In this document: in pieces, positions 11,511-20,704 of the stretch
How positions within the stretch are numbered: the first letter of the stretch is position 1
How the letters are laid out: each line of letters starts with the position of its first letter
Source of the DNA: Thermoleophilia bacterium
GTDB lineage: Bacteria; Actinomycetota; Thermoleophilia; RBG-16-64-13
DNA: 64,000 nucleotides
Direction: 5' to 3'
NCBI GenBank assembly: GCA_026415615.1
Contig: JAOAGT010000005.1
Span: 101,741 to 165,740 of the forward strand
Notes under the pieces: generated by a model
Told to the model about the DNA's origin: nothing
Databases searched by the model: none
Seen by the model: only the letters and a program-made list of their open reading frames with translations
Translations under genes and position numbers: made by a program

Positions 11511-11570
11511 GCCGTCGTTGTAGATAGCACGCCGTCGTTGTAGGTAACGCGCGGTGGTTGCTAATACACC
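11511..11570. repeat. 20-bp degenerate tandem repeat at the ispE 3' end
   Basis: Three consecutive 20-base units start GCCGTCGTTG, GCCGTCGTTG and GCGGTGGTTG. The first two differ at only a few positions and the third is degenerate and runs into the ispE stop. The rest of the 146-base spacer between tRNA-Gln and ispE holds only the tRNA promoter. Confidence 0.7.
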
Positions 11571-12457
11571 ACCCGCAGCGGCAGAGCGCGCAAGCCTCGC
11601 TCGCCCAGCCGGTCGGCTATATCTTGTGCGGCTGCCACAGACTCACACACACCAAAAAGTGTAGGCCCAGACCCACTCATGAGGGCCCCCAATGCTCCCT
11701 CTTCCACAATTGCCTCCCGGTCTGTGGCCAGAGAAGGAATAAGCCTAAAGGCCGCCTCCTGGAGGTCGTTCTCCAGTAAGACGGCGACATCCTCCACCCG
11801 TGTCGCAGCTCCCCACCGCTGCGCGGCCAGCTCGACTCTTGCGGCAAAGCCCGGCTCTGGCCTTCCAAGACCCAGGCTGTCATACACACGGTAAACCAGC
11901 GCTGTGCTCAGGGATGCGTCGGCAAAAACAAGAACAAGCCCCATGGTGGGAAGCGCAATAGGCTCGAGAACTTCGCCCACACCGCGAGCTATCGCTGGTC
12001 TGGGATCAAGAAAAAAGGCCACGTCTGCCCCAACTGCCCTGGCAATATCCACAAGCTCGTCACGGCCAAGCACCGGACCGCCTGCTTCAGCAATTAGCCG
12101 CGCCCCCACCCGTAGAGCAAGTCCGGCATCGCTGCTTCCCCCACCTAATCCAGCTGCTTCGGGAATGTGTTTGTCGATTGTGACATGGCCCGAGAACGAA
12201 TATCCGGTGTGCTGTTCAAGAGCGCGAAGAGCTTGTGCCACTAGGTTCTCGTCACCTGGTGCAACAGGGGAGCGAACCTCAAGTGAACCGGGCTTCGATC
12301 TCCCCGGCCGTGTCTCCAAACAAAACTCGATCTCATCATGTAAGTCGATCGGCAAGAACACAGTAAAGATCTGATGCAGACCACTCTCGTCCTTGGGACC
12401 GACAAGCAGGCAAAGATTAACTTTAGCCGGAGCGCGACAGACGATGCTTTCCCTCAT
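11561..12457 (-). CDS. ispE: 4-diphosphocytidyl-2-C-methyl-D-erythritol kinase
   Basis: Phosphorylates CDP-methylerythritol in the non-mevalonate (MEP) isoprenoid pathway. A GHMP-kinase fold of 298 residues: APAKVNLCL at the N-terminus, the ATP-binding IPEAAGLGGGSSDAGLAL near residue 100, and the C-terminal GALMSGSGPTLFGV. ATG 12457 has GGAGAG about eight bases upstream. In mycobacteria ispE follows ksgA; here the trk genes and an ABC cassette lie between them. Confidence 0.96.
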   Translation of the reverse strand: MRESIVCRAPAKVNLCLLVGPKDESGLHQIFTVFLPIDLHDEIEFCLETRPGRSKPGSLEVRSPVAPGDENLVAQALRALEQHTGYSFSGHVTIDKHIPEAAGLGGGSSDAGLALRVGARLIAEAGGPVLGRDELVDIARAVGADVAFFLDPRPAIARGVGEVLEPIALPTMGLVLVFADASLSTALVYRVYDSLGLGRPEPGFAARVELAAQRWGAATRVEDVAVLLENDLQEAAFRLIPSLATDREAIVEEGALGALMSGSGPTLFGVCESVAAAQDIADRLGERGLRALPLRVVY

Positions 12458-12486
12458 GCAAGCGACTCTCCAGATCGCAGATTTTC

Positions 12487-13932
12487 TTACCGCCGCCAGA
12501 ACGCAGGAGTGAAGGGCACAGCAAACGCCAGGATCTCGAGACGGCCCAGAAGCATGAGCACCATCAAAGTGATCTTGGCAAGCGGAGCAAGGGGAGCATA
12601 GTTCATGGTGGCCCCTACTAGCTCCATGCCCGGTCCCACGTTGTTTAGGGTAGCGGCCACGGCCGAAGCCGAGGTCACCAGACTCTCTCCGGTAGCGGCC
12701 ACCACCAGAGTCCCCAGAGCAAACAGGAGAACGTACAAGAAGAAGAAACTAAGAACGCCGGTGACAACCTCGTTTGAAATCACTCTTCTTCCCACGCGCA
12801 CCGGGATTACGGCGTGGGGATGCACCGCCTGGGCAAGTGTTCGACGAGCGTTTTTTCCCAGTACAAGCAAACGCACTACCTTGATGCCGCCGGCGGTAGA
12901 ACCGGCGCACCCCCCTACGAACATGAGAAGCAAGAATAGAGTGCGGGAGAAGTTGTTCCACGTATCAAAATCCGCGGTGACAAAACCGGTCGTAGTCTGT
13001 ATTGACACCACCTGAAACAGGGCTTCGCGGAAAGCGTGGCCCAAAGTCTGATGAGAGCCCGTTACAACCAGGCTGACGGCCACCGCAACAGTGGAGAGAG
13101 CAAGAATTCCTACGTACAGCCTAAGCTCAGGATCTTGGACCACCTGTCTCGCTCGCCGGGAAAGAAGAAGAGAGTAAAGAGCGAAATTAAGACCCGCGAG
13201 AAACATAAAAAGGACCACCACGAGTTCTACCGCCAAACTCTGGTAGGCACCCACGGATTGGGCCTCGGGAGAGAATCCTCCTGTGGCCATAGTCGCAAAG
13301 GTATGAGTCAAGGCACTGTAAGGGTCCAACCCGACTGCGATTAGAAGCACCACCTCGGCCAGACTAATCCCGGCGTAAATCAACCACAAGCGCTTGGCAG
13401 TGTCGCGGATGCGAGGAGTCAGGCGCTCCGGAGAAGGACCCGGCGCCTCCGCCGCAAACAAGCGAATCCCACCGCCCCCAACCGCAGGAAGAAGAGCTAG
13501 AAACAACACTACGATGCCCATTCCTCCGTACCATTGGCTTAGACCTCGCCAGAACATGATCCCGCGCGGCTGGGCGTAGTCGACAAGCACGCTTGCCCCA
13601 GTGGTGGTAAGTCCAGATATCGATTCAAACAAAGCATCCAGAGGGCCAAAAACGCCGGCAAGTGTATAAGGAAGAGCACTGAGAACCGCCGCCGCCACCC
13701 ACGACGCAGCAACCCCCGCAAAAGCCTCCCGGAAGCCGATATATGCCGAACCAGCTTTGCGCGACCACACGTACAAAGGAATTGCCACTGCTAGACAAAT
13801 GCCCGTGGAGACCAACAGAGGCACAAGACCAGCATCCGCATAGATGCCGGAACAGAGTGCAGAAGCCAACATTCCCAAACCTAGGGCAGCCGAGACAACG
13901 GCAACCAGATAGGCAACAAAGCGCAGGTTCAT
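12487..13932 (-). CDS. trkH: Trk-type potassium uptake channel TrkH/KtrB
   Basis: The pore subunit of a K+ uptake system, 481 residues with about ten membrane helices. The four selectivity-filter repeats can be read: SGLTTTGAS, ATMATGGFS, SIQTTTGFV and LNNVGPG. SQWYGGMGIVVL is a further family segment. Its ATG overlaps the trkA stop by four bases, so channel and regulator are translationally coupled. Confidence 0.95.
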   Translation of the reverse strand: MNLRFVAYLVAVVSAALGLGMLASALCSGIYADAGLVPLLVSTGICLAVAIPLYVWSRKAGSAYIGFREAFAGVAASWVAAAVLSALPYTLAGVFGPLDALFESISGLTTTGASVLVDYAQPRGIMFWRGLSQWYGGMGIVVLFLALLPAVGGGGIRLFAAEAPGPSPERLTPRIRDTAKRLWLIYAGISLAEVVLLIAVGLDPYSALTHTFATMATGGFSPEAQSVGAYQSLAVELVVVLFMFLAGLNFALYSLLLSRRARQVVQDPELRLYVGILALSTVAVAVSLVVTGSHQTLGHAFREALFQVVSIQTTTGFVTADFDTWNNFSRTLFLLLMFVGGCAGSTAGGIKVVRLLVLGKNARRTLAQAVHPHAVIPVRVGRRVISNEVVTGVLSFFFLYVLLFALGTLVVAATGESLVTSASAVAATLNNVGPGMELVGATMNYAPLAPLAKITLMVLMLLGRLEILAFAVPFTPAFWRR

Positions 13933-15278
13933 CTCCAGCGACGGGGGCTAAAGAGTTTCTCCACCTTGCGCACTGCTTCCGCAAGCGCAAATACCACAGC
14001 TACGTCCCCTTCGCCCAGTACACAGCGGCCGTCAGGAATAAGCACCTCACCCCCTCTTACCACTGCTCCCACTAAAGCCCCCCGCGGAAAGTCCACGTTG
14101 GCAAGCGGCTTGCCGCAAACTGCACTTGAACCGCGAACCACAAGTTCTAGGACCTCGCCGGCAGACTTGTCAAGCACAGCAGCGTTCACAACGCTTCCTG
14201 CCCGAACAAAGCGCAGAATAGCCGAAGCAGTCATGCGGCGGGGGCTTATCGCTACGTCTACCCCAACGCTTTCCACTACACGCGAAAACTCAGCTCGCTC
14301 GACAATGGCCATTGTCCTTCTGGCCCCCAGCTGCTTTGCCATAAGAGCTGTAAGAATATTCAACCTATCGTCGCCTGTTGCAGCCACGAATAAGTCCGCC
14401 GTCCTAACGCCCTCCTCGATGAGTACGTTCTCGTCGATGCCCTCATCAGCAATGACCATTGAGCGCCGGAGAGTGTCGGCAGCCTTCACAGCTTGGGCAG
14501 GGTCCTTCTCAAACACAGTGACATCCACATGCCGTTGCTCTAGCCCCAGAGCCACACGCATTCCAATTTCTCCACAGCCAAGCAGAATGGCTTTCCTCAC
14601 CTCAGCCGGGTGGCCAGCCAGTTGCTGAGCGGCAGCCGCCACCGCCCCGGCCTTCCCGGCCAAGAAGACCCTGTCCTTGCTGTTTAGAGACGTCTCGCCT
14701 CTGGGAATCAGAGTGGCCCCCTCCCGCAAGATCGCGGTTACCAACACGCCATCTGGCAGAGCAAGGTCACGAAGGGGAACGCCCACCACACCGCTGGCGG
14801 GATCAACCAGCACCTCAATTACCGAGACTTGGCCCCCCGCGAAGCTCTCCACGTCCAGCGCCCCAGGTATAGCCGCGATCTTAACGACCTCGTCGGCGAC
14901 TGCTACCTCGGGTTGAATAACATGGTCCACGCCGACAAAGCCAGCGGCCAGCAGTTTGCCGTCTTGAATGTAATCCTCGTTTCGCACCCGCGCGACAGTC
15001 AGAGGAACGCCCACCTGCTTGGCAGCGGCACAAGCAATCATGTTGACTTCGTCCGAATCGGTTACCGCCACCAACAGATCGGCACGGCCCATGCTGGCTT
15101 GCTCAAGAATGCGGGGACTTGCTCCATTTCCGTGGAGCGCTAGAACGTCAAGCTCCTGGGCGGCTTTCTCGTATCGAGCCCGGTCTCGCTCGATCACAGC
15201 CACCTCATGGCCTTCCTGGCTAAGGATAGCCGCGATGTGAAATCCAACCTCGCCTGCGCCGACTACAACTGCGTACAT
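13929..15278 (-). CDS. trkA: Trk potassium uptake regulatory protein TrkA (two RCK units)
   Basis: A cytoplasmic nucleotide-binding regulator of TrkH. It has two tandem RCK units, each a Rossmann fold followed by a TrkA-C domain. The first begins MYAVVVGAGEVGFHIAAIL; the second begins KAILLGCGEIGMRVALGL near residue 230. Both TrkA-C segments (VIEVLVDPASGVVGVPLRDL and LELVVRGSSAVCGKPLANV) are intact. ATG 15278 fits the family start. A TTG at 15323 would add 15 residues without a ribosome site. Confidence 0.94.
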   Translation of the reverse strand: MYAVVVGAGEVGFHIAAILSQEGHEVAVIERDRARYEKAAQELDVLALHGNGASPRILEQASMGRADLLVAVTDSDEVNMIACAAAKQVGVPLTVARVRNEDYIQDGKLLAAGFVGVDHVIQPEVAVADEVVKIAAIPGALDVESFAGGQVSVIEVLVDPASGVVGVPLRDLALPDGVLVTAILREGATLIPRGETSLNSKDRVFLAGKAGAVAAAAQQLAGHPAEVRKAILLGCGEIGMRVALGLEQRHVDVTVFEKDPAQAVKAADTLRRSMVIADEGIDENVLIEEGVRTADLFVAATGDDRLNILTALMAKQLGARRTMAIVERAEFSRVVESVGVDVAISPRRMTASAILRFVRAGSVVNAAVLDKSAGEVLELVVRGSSAVCGKPLANVDFPRGALVGAVVRGGEVLIPDGRCVLGEGDVAVVFALAEAVRKVEKLFSPRRWR

Positions 15279-15366
15279 GGGTTCAGAATACCAGCCAAAC
15301 GGCCGAAGGAAAGTACCAGTCAACCGAGAGGAGGGGCACGGTGATCTTGTTTTTGTCCGAGGACTA

Positions 15367-15409
15367 GCGCGGCCCCGGGCGCCCCACCATGGGCCGCCCG
15401 GGGCCGCGC
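15367..15409. repeat. GC-rich perfect inverted repeat (15-bp arms)
   Basis: The left arm GCGCGGCCCCGGGCG (15367-15381) is matched exactly by its reverse complement at 15395-15409, around a 13-base centre. No T-run follows on either strand, so a classical terminator is not clear. It lies in the 231-base gap between the ABC permease end and trkA; the rest of that gap shows no gene. Two similar perfect palindromes lie inside genes at 29483-29521 and 36140-36182. Confidence 0.85.
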
Positions 15410-15509
15410 GCCTAACTCCACCGCACTCCGTTTCTTACCTGGCCCCACCCGGTGCTGGCCGGGCTCGGCCAAAGCCTACACCAAGTTGGGCTGGGTTCTG
15501 CAGGTTACG

Positions 15510-16565
15510 CTAGGCTCTGATCTCCTCTTTCATGAACAGGATGTAGCTCAAAGTGAAAAACACAAGCACACAACCCAAAAGGGCAATAACCTGCGGCCAC
15601 ACAAGCAACACACTCTGGCCGAAGCTAAGCGGTGACCTCAAAGCCCGGTCCACCTGGGAAAGCACTAGGACCCCAAGAGACCTCACTGACGGGTTAAGCA
15701 AGGCGGTGCTTGCCTCGTCATACAACGTCACTGGCGAGATGCGGTCCAGACGGTTGTACAGCTTCTCGTGGCGGTAGATCTCCGCATAAGTGGCGTCTTC
15801 GCCAGCAGGGGCAATGGCATCAGTAACAAGCCCGACAATGAGGCTGGCAAACACGGCAAAGAATAGCCACACAGCAATGGAGGCCAAGGCAGACGTTGCC
15901 GCCTGCTTAAACACCACCGAGAAAAGCTGCGCCAAAGCCAGCCAGAATCCCACATAGATCACGGTCACCACAAGAAACGCAAACAGCCGGCCGATCTCTT
16001 CGGCCGAGGGCGCCTTACCCAAGAGTACGATGCCAATACCCACAGCCACAGCCAGCAGAGCCGCGAGAGCCAGCGCTATTACCGTGACCCCAGCTAGAAA
16101 CTTTCCGTGTAGCACCGCATCCCGGTGGATGGGCTGCGACATTAGCCGGCTGAGCGTGCCCTGCGAACGCTCGCTGTTTACCGCATCAAAGCCGAGTGCA
16201 ATCCCCAACAAGGGGGCAAGGAAGATAATGAAACTTATCATCGAGGGAAGGTTCTCCCCCGACACAGTAAACAGATAAAGAAAAGCGTGGGGAAAGTCGT
16301 ACTCGGCAGAAGCATACTCTTTAATTGACCCGCTGGCGGCATACATGGCGGCGATAGACGCCACCACGATGAGCACCAGTAGAATTGCATAGCGCAGGCT
16401 GCCCAGGTGATCGGCTAGTTCCTTGCGCGCTACCGGTCCTACTCCGACAGCGAAAAAACGTCCCCGCGGCACTTGCCTTCCCGAGGAGGCCGAGCGGCTC
16501 TCTCCGCCGCCAGCCATGCTTTGCTTCTGCGGCTCGAGGGCAGCAGACTGCTCAAACGGCGACAC
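15510..16565 (-). CDS. ABC-2 family transporter permease
   Basis: A membrane subunit of 351 residues with six predicted helices in the ABC-2 layout. A cytoplasmic N-terminal part ([20 protein letters not shown]) leads into TM1. A large outer loop follows, then the family region [20 protein letters not shown], a run of hydrophobic helices, a second soluble loop (about 240-300) and a last helix. It overlaps the ATPase gene by 14 bases and shares its operon with the NEW3 protein upstream, so the three likely form one exporter. The substrate is unknown. Confidence 0.9.
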   Translation of the reverse strand: MSPFEQSAALEPQKQSMAGGGESRSASSGRQVPRGRFFAVGVGPVARKELADHLGSLRYAILLVLIVVASIAAMYAASGSIKEYASAEYDFPHAFLYLFTVSGENLPSMISFIIFLAPLLGIALGFDAVNSERSQGTLSRLMSQPIHRDAVLHGKFLAGVTVIALALAALLAVAVGIGIVLLGKAPSAEEIGRLFAFLVVTVIYVGFWLALAQLFSVVFKQAATSALASIAVWLFFAVFASLIVGLVTDAIAPAGEDATYAEIYRHEKLYNRLDRISPVTLYDEASTALLNPSVRSLGVLVLSQVDRALRSPLSFGQSVLLVWPQVIALLGCVLVFFTLSYILFMKEEIRA

Positions 16566-17577
16566 GGCTCACACTCACCCCCTCCGCAAAGTAGCGATCG
16601 TAAATGTCATCCAGCGTCATACCGCGCCTGCGAATCACCACAGGCACAAGACCGAGCTCATCTACAAGCGTAGCTACCTCCACCCGTACGTCATCGGTTG
16701 CCCGAATAATGAAGGAGCCATGCTCGAGAGTGACGTCCTTTACCTTTCGCAAAGACCGAAGACCGTCTTCGAGCCTGTTGCGGACTGCCGCCTCGGGTTC
16801 ATCTCCGTCGGGCGTGACAACAGAAAGCTCGATTTCCACGTCCTCTATCTTCGAAAGCTGCTTTTCCAGGTCGCTCACCTTACCGCACGCGATCAGTTTG
16901 CCCCCTACAAAAATCCCCACACGGTTGCAGATCGCCTGCACCTGGTAAAGCAGATGGCTGGAAAGCAGAATTGTCATGCCCCGCTCGTCGCGAAGACGAA
17001 CGAGCATGTCTAGCATCTCTTTGACGCCCTCAGGGTCAATGCCAATAGTGGGCTCATCCAAAATCAGTATAGAAGGCTGCTTGATCAGGGCGTCGGCTAT
17101 TGCCAGCCTCTGCCGCATACCGCGAGAATACGTGCCAGCCCTCTTGTCGGCTGCATCAGCCAGGCCCACTTGCTCCAGCAGAGCCTGGATCCGTTCTTCG
17201 GCCTCTTGCCGCGGGATCCGGTTGAGAGCGGCCGTATATCTCAAGTTTTGCCGGCCGGTCATATGGGGATAGAAGCCCACGTTGTCCGGCAGGTAACCCA
17301 CCACCGCCTTCACCTGTAAGGGCTCACGAACCGGGTCAAAACCTGCCACCCGCACCTGCCCTGCTGTCGGCTCAGTCAGACCCAGCAGCATCAATATAGT
17401 GGTTGTCTTGCCTGCTCCGTTCGGACCCAGCAGTCCAAAGATCTCGCCCCGAAAAACCGTCAGATCCAGGGAATCCACAGCAGTGAAATTCCCATATCGC
17501 TTCGTCAGGCCTGACGTCCAAATAACCGCTTGGGCCTCGTTGGCCTGGGTTTCTTTGCTTGCTCTTGTCTCAGGCAT
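16552..17577 (-). CDS. ABC transporter ATP-binding protein
   Basis: The nucleotide-binding subunit of the adjacent ABC-2 exporter, 341 residues. Walker A is [10 protein letters not shown], the Q-loop region is [19 protein letters not shown], the signature is a variant (YSRGMRQR in place of LSGGQ), Walker B is [12 protein letters not shown] and the H-loop is LLSSHLL. An extra C-terminal domain of about 100 residues follows ([18 protein letters not shown]), as in CcmA/NatA-type exporters. The gap to the upstream NEW3 gene is 61 bases. Confidence 0.93.
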   Translation of the reverse strand: MPETRASKETQANEAQAVIWTSGLTKRYGNFTAVDSLDLTVFRGEIFGLLGPNGAGKTTTILMLLGLTEPTAGQVRVAGFDPVREPLQVKAVVGYLPDNVGFYPHMTGRQNLRYTAALNRIPRQEAEERIQALLEQVGLADAADKRAGTYSRGMRQRLAIADALIKQPSILILDEPTIGIDPEGVKEMLDMLVRLRDERGMTILLSSHLLYQVQAICNRVGIFVGGKLIACGKVSDLEKQLSKIEDVEIELSVVTPDGDEPEAAVRNRLEDGLRSLRKVKDVTLEHGSFIIRATDDVRVEVATLVDELGLVPVVIRRRGMTLDDIYDRYFAEGVSVSRVAV

Positions 17578-17638
17578 ATGTCACCTCGCCCAGCCCAATC
17601 GCCTGTCAATCGCGCTCATTGGCGCCGCCAGAACCTGA

Positions 17639-18838
17639 CTAGCGGTGGCCGAAGCGCCGGAAGACCAGGGCCAAGATCACAATCGCAGCGATTGCAATTA
17701 GTACTCCGATGACTCCCCACAGAGTGGAGGTCTTAACTGTCACTCGAATGTCAGAAGAGGCGCTCGCCTGATCTGCTCTTGCCGAAATGGTCACCACATA
17801 GTCACCGGCGATGGCGTTCTGAGCAGGCTTGAACTTGGCGACCACGTTCTGCTGCTGATTGGCCGGAAGAACATCGATGACCGCCGGCTCAAAGGTAACT
17901 TCCCAGTCAGCAGGAGCGCTAGCAGAAAGCTTGACCCCCTGCAGCGGGCCAGTGCCGCTGTTGGTCACTACGAGATTGACCTTGGTCACGGTGCCAGCTT
18001 TGACATCCGCATTTAGCCGGCCGTCGGGAGTGGTTACCGCAAGCTTGTAGGAGCCGGTTATTTCAACCTGCATAGCAGTGGTGACCTCTTCACCGCCGCC
18101 AGTGGCGGTAACCGCCAAGTCATACACACCTGCAGGAGTGTCGTCCGGCGGATTTACCTTGAAATTGAGCCTCTGAGACGAGCCGGCGTTTACTGTCACC
18201 GTCGGAGTCTCTTGTGTCGCCCCAGATGGCTTTAGCGAGACCGTCCATCCCTCCGGAGCACTTACCGAGAGGTTATAGCTTTGCTCAGTCTCGCTATCGT
18301 TCTTAAGAGTGAGGTTGAAGGTGTACTCGGCATCAGCGGGGCCACGAAGCTTAACGTAGTCAGACTCAAGAGAGGTGGTTCCGCCCTTCTCCTTGCTTAC
18401 GGTGAAGCTAAACGGCAGAGTCAGCGTCCCCGCAGATGTTCTGGCCACCACCGTTATGACTACTGTCCCCTCTGTTGCCTCGGCTGGAACTTTGACTTGC
18501 AGGTCAATGGAGGTCTTCTCCTCGGGATCGGTCATGATTGCGGAAATAGGCCGTCCCGCTCCTAGCAGATTGGCCTCCCAGCCCTCCGGGACCCCTTGCA
18601 GGGAAAGGTCCACTTTCTGAGTCACCGTGTCAGAGATGTTTACATCTAGGGTGACTGTCTGACCAGCTTTTACCGTGACTCCCACATACGGCGCAGTCAA
18701 AGTAGTGGCTTGCGCGCCCGGGGCCCCAACTACCAACACGAGAGCCGCAAGGGCTAGCAAGACTGCGCCTCCAACGCTTGCCAAGAACAACCTGCGTCCA
18801 CGTTTTGACCCACCAGCCAAGAGATGCATACTGAGCAA
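17639..18838 (-). CDS. NEW3-domain membrane-anchored surface protein
   Basis: A 399-residue exported protein. It has a signal-like helix (FLASVGGAVLLALAALVLVV), then at least three Ig-like beta repeats of the NEW3 type (alpha-galactosidase-associated, COG1470-like). Each has a glycine/tryptophan turn: GVPEGWEANLLGAG, SAPEGWTVSLKPSG and SAPADWEVTFEPAV. The C-terminus has one membrane helix (LWGVIGVLIAIAAIVILALVF) and a basic end. This is the arrangement of NEW3 proteins coupled to ABC-2 exporters. It may bind an exported polymer or peptide at the cell surface (inference). Confidence 0.85.
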   Translation of the reverse strand: MLSMHLLAGGSKRGRRLFLASVGGAVLLALAALVLVVGAPGAQATTLTAPYVGVTVKAGQTVTLDVNISDTVTQKVDLSLQGVPEGWEANLLGAGRPISAIMTDPEEKTSIDLQVKVPAEATEGTVVITVVARTSAGTLTLPFSFTVSKEKGGTTSLESDYVKLRGPADAEYTFNLTLKNDSETEQSYNLSVSAPEGWTVSLKPSGATQETPTVTVNAGSSQRLNFKVNPPDDTPAGVYDLAVTATGGGEEVTTAMQVEITGSYKLAVTTPDGRLNADVKAGTVTKVNLVVTNSGTGPLQGVKLSASAPADWEVTFEPAVIDVLPANQQQNVVAKFKPAQNAIAGDYVVTISARADQASASSDIRVTVKTSTLWGVIGVLIAIAAIVILALVFRRFGHR

Positions 18839-18983
18839 CCTCCGAAATACGATGGTAGTCCAAACCTAAAGGCACACCGCCCGGCTGCCATAATCCGGAA
18901 AAAGCCAGCTCAGGCGGCGCCAAACCACGCCCCTAGTGACGGTAGAGGACGGCCTGTAAGTTTTGCATAAAGAAATACCCCTT

Positions 18984-19934
18984 TCAAGCATGATTGGCAC
19001 TCTCAGGTTTTGAGTGCCAAACACCACTCCTCCTTTCCAGATCGGCGAGAGTACCCGCGAGCGCGACGAACTGGCCGGGAGTCAGCTGCTCGGCGCGGAC
19101 CCGCGGCGGCAGCCCGAGAGCAGAAACAGCGGCCGCCGCAACTTCGCGCGAAACAGCAAGCCCCCCTGACAGAGCATTGACCAGGGTTTTTCGCCTCTGG
19201 CCAAAAGCCGCTTGCACAACCGCTGCAAGATAGTTCTTATCGCAGGCCGGTTCTTGATCTCGCCCCATGCGCTCCAAAACCACTAGGCACGAATCTACGT
19301 GCGGGGCGGGAAAGAAGATCGTTCGGGCAAGAGGCCGAATCTGCACAATCTGCGCGTACAGCTGAACCCATACCGAAAGCACGCCGTAGGTCTTTCCGCC
19401 TGGAGGAGCAGCCATTCTCTCGGCTATTTCTCTTTGCACCATGACGCAGTAGCGCCGCACTCCAGGAAGAGCGCGTAAAGCCTCGATCAGAAACGGCGCT
19501 GCTACCGAATAGGGCAAATTACTCGCACATAGCGTCGGTGCAGGTTCAAGATTCTCAAGACGAGCCGTCATAATGTCCTGGAAATGCAGCGTTACATTGG
19601 GCGCCTCACCCAGCGTGGCGCGCAAGGGACCTTCCAGCCTTAAGTCCACCTCAAAAGCATGAACATGGCGCGCCACCCTTGCCAGCGCGGCCGTGAGAAT
19701 CCCCAAGCCTGCCCCTACCTCCAACACCACGTCCGCCGGTTGACACTCCAGCAGCCGCAAGATAAGGCGCAATATGTTGTCGTCGATCAGGAAGTTTTGC
19801 CCCAAGCTCCTTTTGGGAGTGAGGCCAAACTCGGCGAGACGGGCAAGAGAAACTTGCTTTAAGCCTTCCGCAGGTTCGACCCGCCCGTGTCTTGCCCACT
19901 GGTTTTGGGGTTCTATGTTGCTCTCGTCAGCCAT
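18984..19934 (-). CDS. ksgA: 16S rRNA dimethyladenosine transferase
   Basis: Dimethylates A1518 and A1519 of 16S rRNA (RsmA/KsgA family). From ATG 19934 it is about 316 residues. Motifs: KRSLGQNFLID, the SAM-binding VVLEVGAGLGILTAAL, HAFEVDLRL, the catalytic NLPYSVAAPFL, VQREIAERM, a variant of the FxPxPxVDS motif reading FFPAPHVDSCLVVL, and a C-terminal AFGQRRKTLVNAL. The frame is open to 20024, but that stretch is non-conserved and overlaps tatD. The 3' end overlaps the CIRCE-like repeat. Confidence 0.95.
   Translation of the reverse strand: MADESNIEPQNQWARHGRVEPAEGLKQVSLARLAEFGLTPKRSLGQNFLIDDNILRLILRLLECQPADVVLEVGAGLGILTAALARVARHVHAFEVDLRLEGPLRATLGEAPNVTLHFQDIMTARLENLEPAPTLCASNLPYSVAAPFLIEALRALPGVRRYCVMVQREIAERMAAPPGGKTYGVLSVWVQLYAQIVQIRPLARTIFFPAPHVDSCLVVLERMGRDQEPACDKNYLAAVVQAAFGQRRKTLVNALSGGLAVSREVAAAAVSALGLPPRVRAEQLTPGQFVALAGTLADLERRSGVWHSKPESANHA
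18994..19020. promoter_or_regulatory. CIRCE-like inverted repeat (HrcA operator candidate)
   Basis: TTGGCACTC-N9-GAGTGCCAA is a perfect 9-bp inverted repeat with a 9-base spacer. The CIRCE consensus bound by the heat-shock repressor HrcA is TTAGCACTC-N9-GAGTGCTAA. The two differences (A to G, T to C) are compensating and keep the symmetry. The site overlaps the last codons of ksgA and lies about 155 bases before the NEW3-ABC operon on the minus strand. No T-run follows, so a terminator is less likely. The remaining 145-base spacer contains no clear -10/-35 pair. Confidence 0.6.
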
Positions 19935-20704
19935 ACAGCTATGCGCGGAAAAGCCCTGCTTACATTGTCCCTTATCTGGTCTGCCAGCGTCTGTACCGTG
20001 ACGCCTCGCAGAGCCGCCACCCACTCGTAAATGTGGCGGACGTTCGCTGGCGAATTGGGCTTGCCCCGCACCACGCTAGGCGAGAGCCAAGGCGCGTCGG
20101 TCTCGAGCATAAGCTTTGCCTCGGGTATAGCGGCGGCGGCCTCCGCGAGAGCCTTGGCGTTCTTGTAGGTCACATTTCCGGCGAAGCTTACGTAATAGCC
20201 GCGGCGCACGACCTCATCAACCAAGTGGGGCCAGGAGAAACAATGAAGCACCACCGTCAAATCTGCGTAGTCATCAAGCACCGCCAATGTGTCCTCCACA
20301 GCCTCCCGGGTGTGAATGACCACTGGAAGACCAAACTGACGCGCCAAATCCAGCTGACGGCGAAAAGCCTCTTCCTGTACTTCCTTCGGCCAACGACGAT
20401 GGTAAAAATCAAATCCCGTTTCGCCTATTCCCACTACTCGGGAGTGCGCAGCCCATTTCTCGAGCCAGCCCACCCCTTCGTCATTCATGCGCCCGGCTTC
20501 GTGGGGATGAAAACCCACCGTCGCAAACACTTCGGGAAAGGTTTCGGCAAGCTCAACCGAACGACGCGAGCGCTCAAGGTCGGTTCCCGACTGGATGATG
20601 AAGCTCACCCCCGCCGATCTTGCCTCCTCGATCAAGTGAGCAGCTTCAGACCGACAGTAGTCTAGATGAGTGTGAGTGTCGATCAACAATCCCCGCCCGC
20701 TCAT
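19913..20704 (-). CDS. tatD: TatD family metal-dependent hydrolase
   Basis: A TIM-barrel DNase/hydrolase of 263 residues. Metal ligands and motifs can be seen in order: IDTHTHLDY, ATVGFHPHEA, GIGETGFDFY, LPVVIHTREA, VVLHCFSW, YYVSFAGNVTY and LETDAPWLSP. It overlaps metG by four bases (ATGA) and ksgA by 22 bases. The order metG-tatD-ksgA is typical of actinobacteria and Firmicutes. The rpfB gene found between tatD and ksgA in Mycobacterium is absent. Confidence 0.95.
   Translation of the reverse strand: MSGRGLLIDTHTHLDYCRSEAAHLIEEARSAGVSFIIQSGTDLERSRRSVELAETFPEVFATVGFHPHEAGRMNDEGVGWLEKWAAHSRVVGIGETGFDFYHRRWPKEVQEEAFRRQLDLARQFGLPVVIHTREAVEDTLAVLDDYADLTVVLHCFSWPHLVDEVVRRGYYVSFAGNVTYKNAKALAEAAAAIPEAKLMLETDAPWLSPSVVRGKPNSPANVRHIYEWVAALRGVTVQTLADQIRDNVSRAFPRIAVWLTRAT

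Noticed and set aside
18972-18985. GGGTAT on the minus strand upstream of the NEW3 gene as a SigB-type -10
   Set aside because: No GTTT element 12-15 bases upstream.
18994-19020. Reading the CIRCE-like repeat as a simple rho-independent terminator of ksgA
   Set aside because: No T-run follows on the minus strand, and arm sequence and spacer match CIRCE too closely for a random hairpin.
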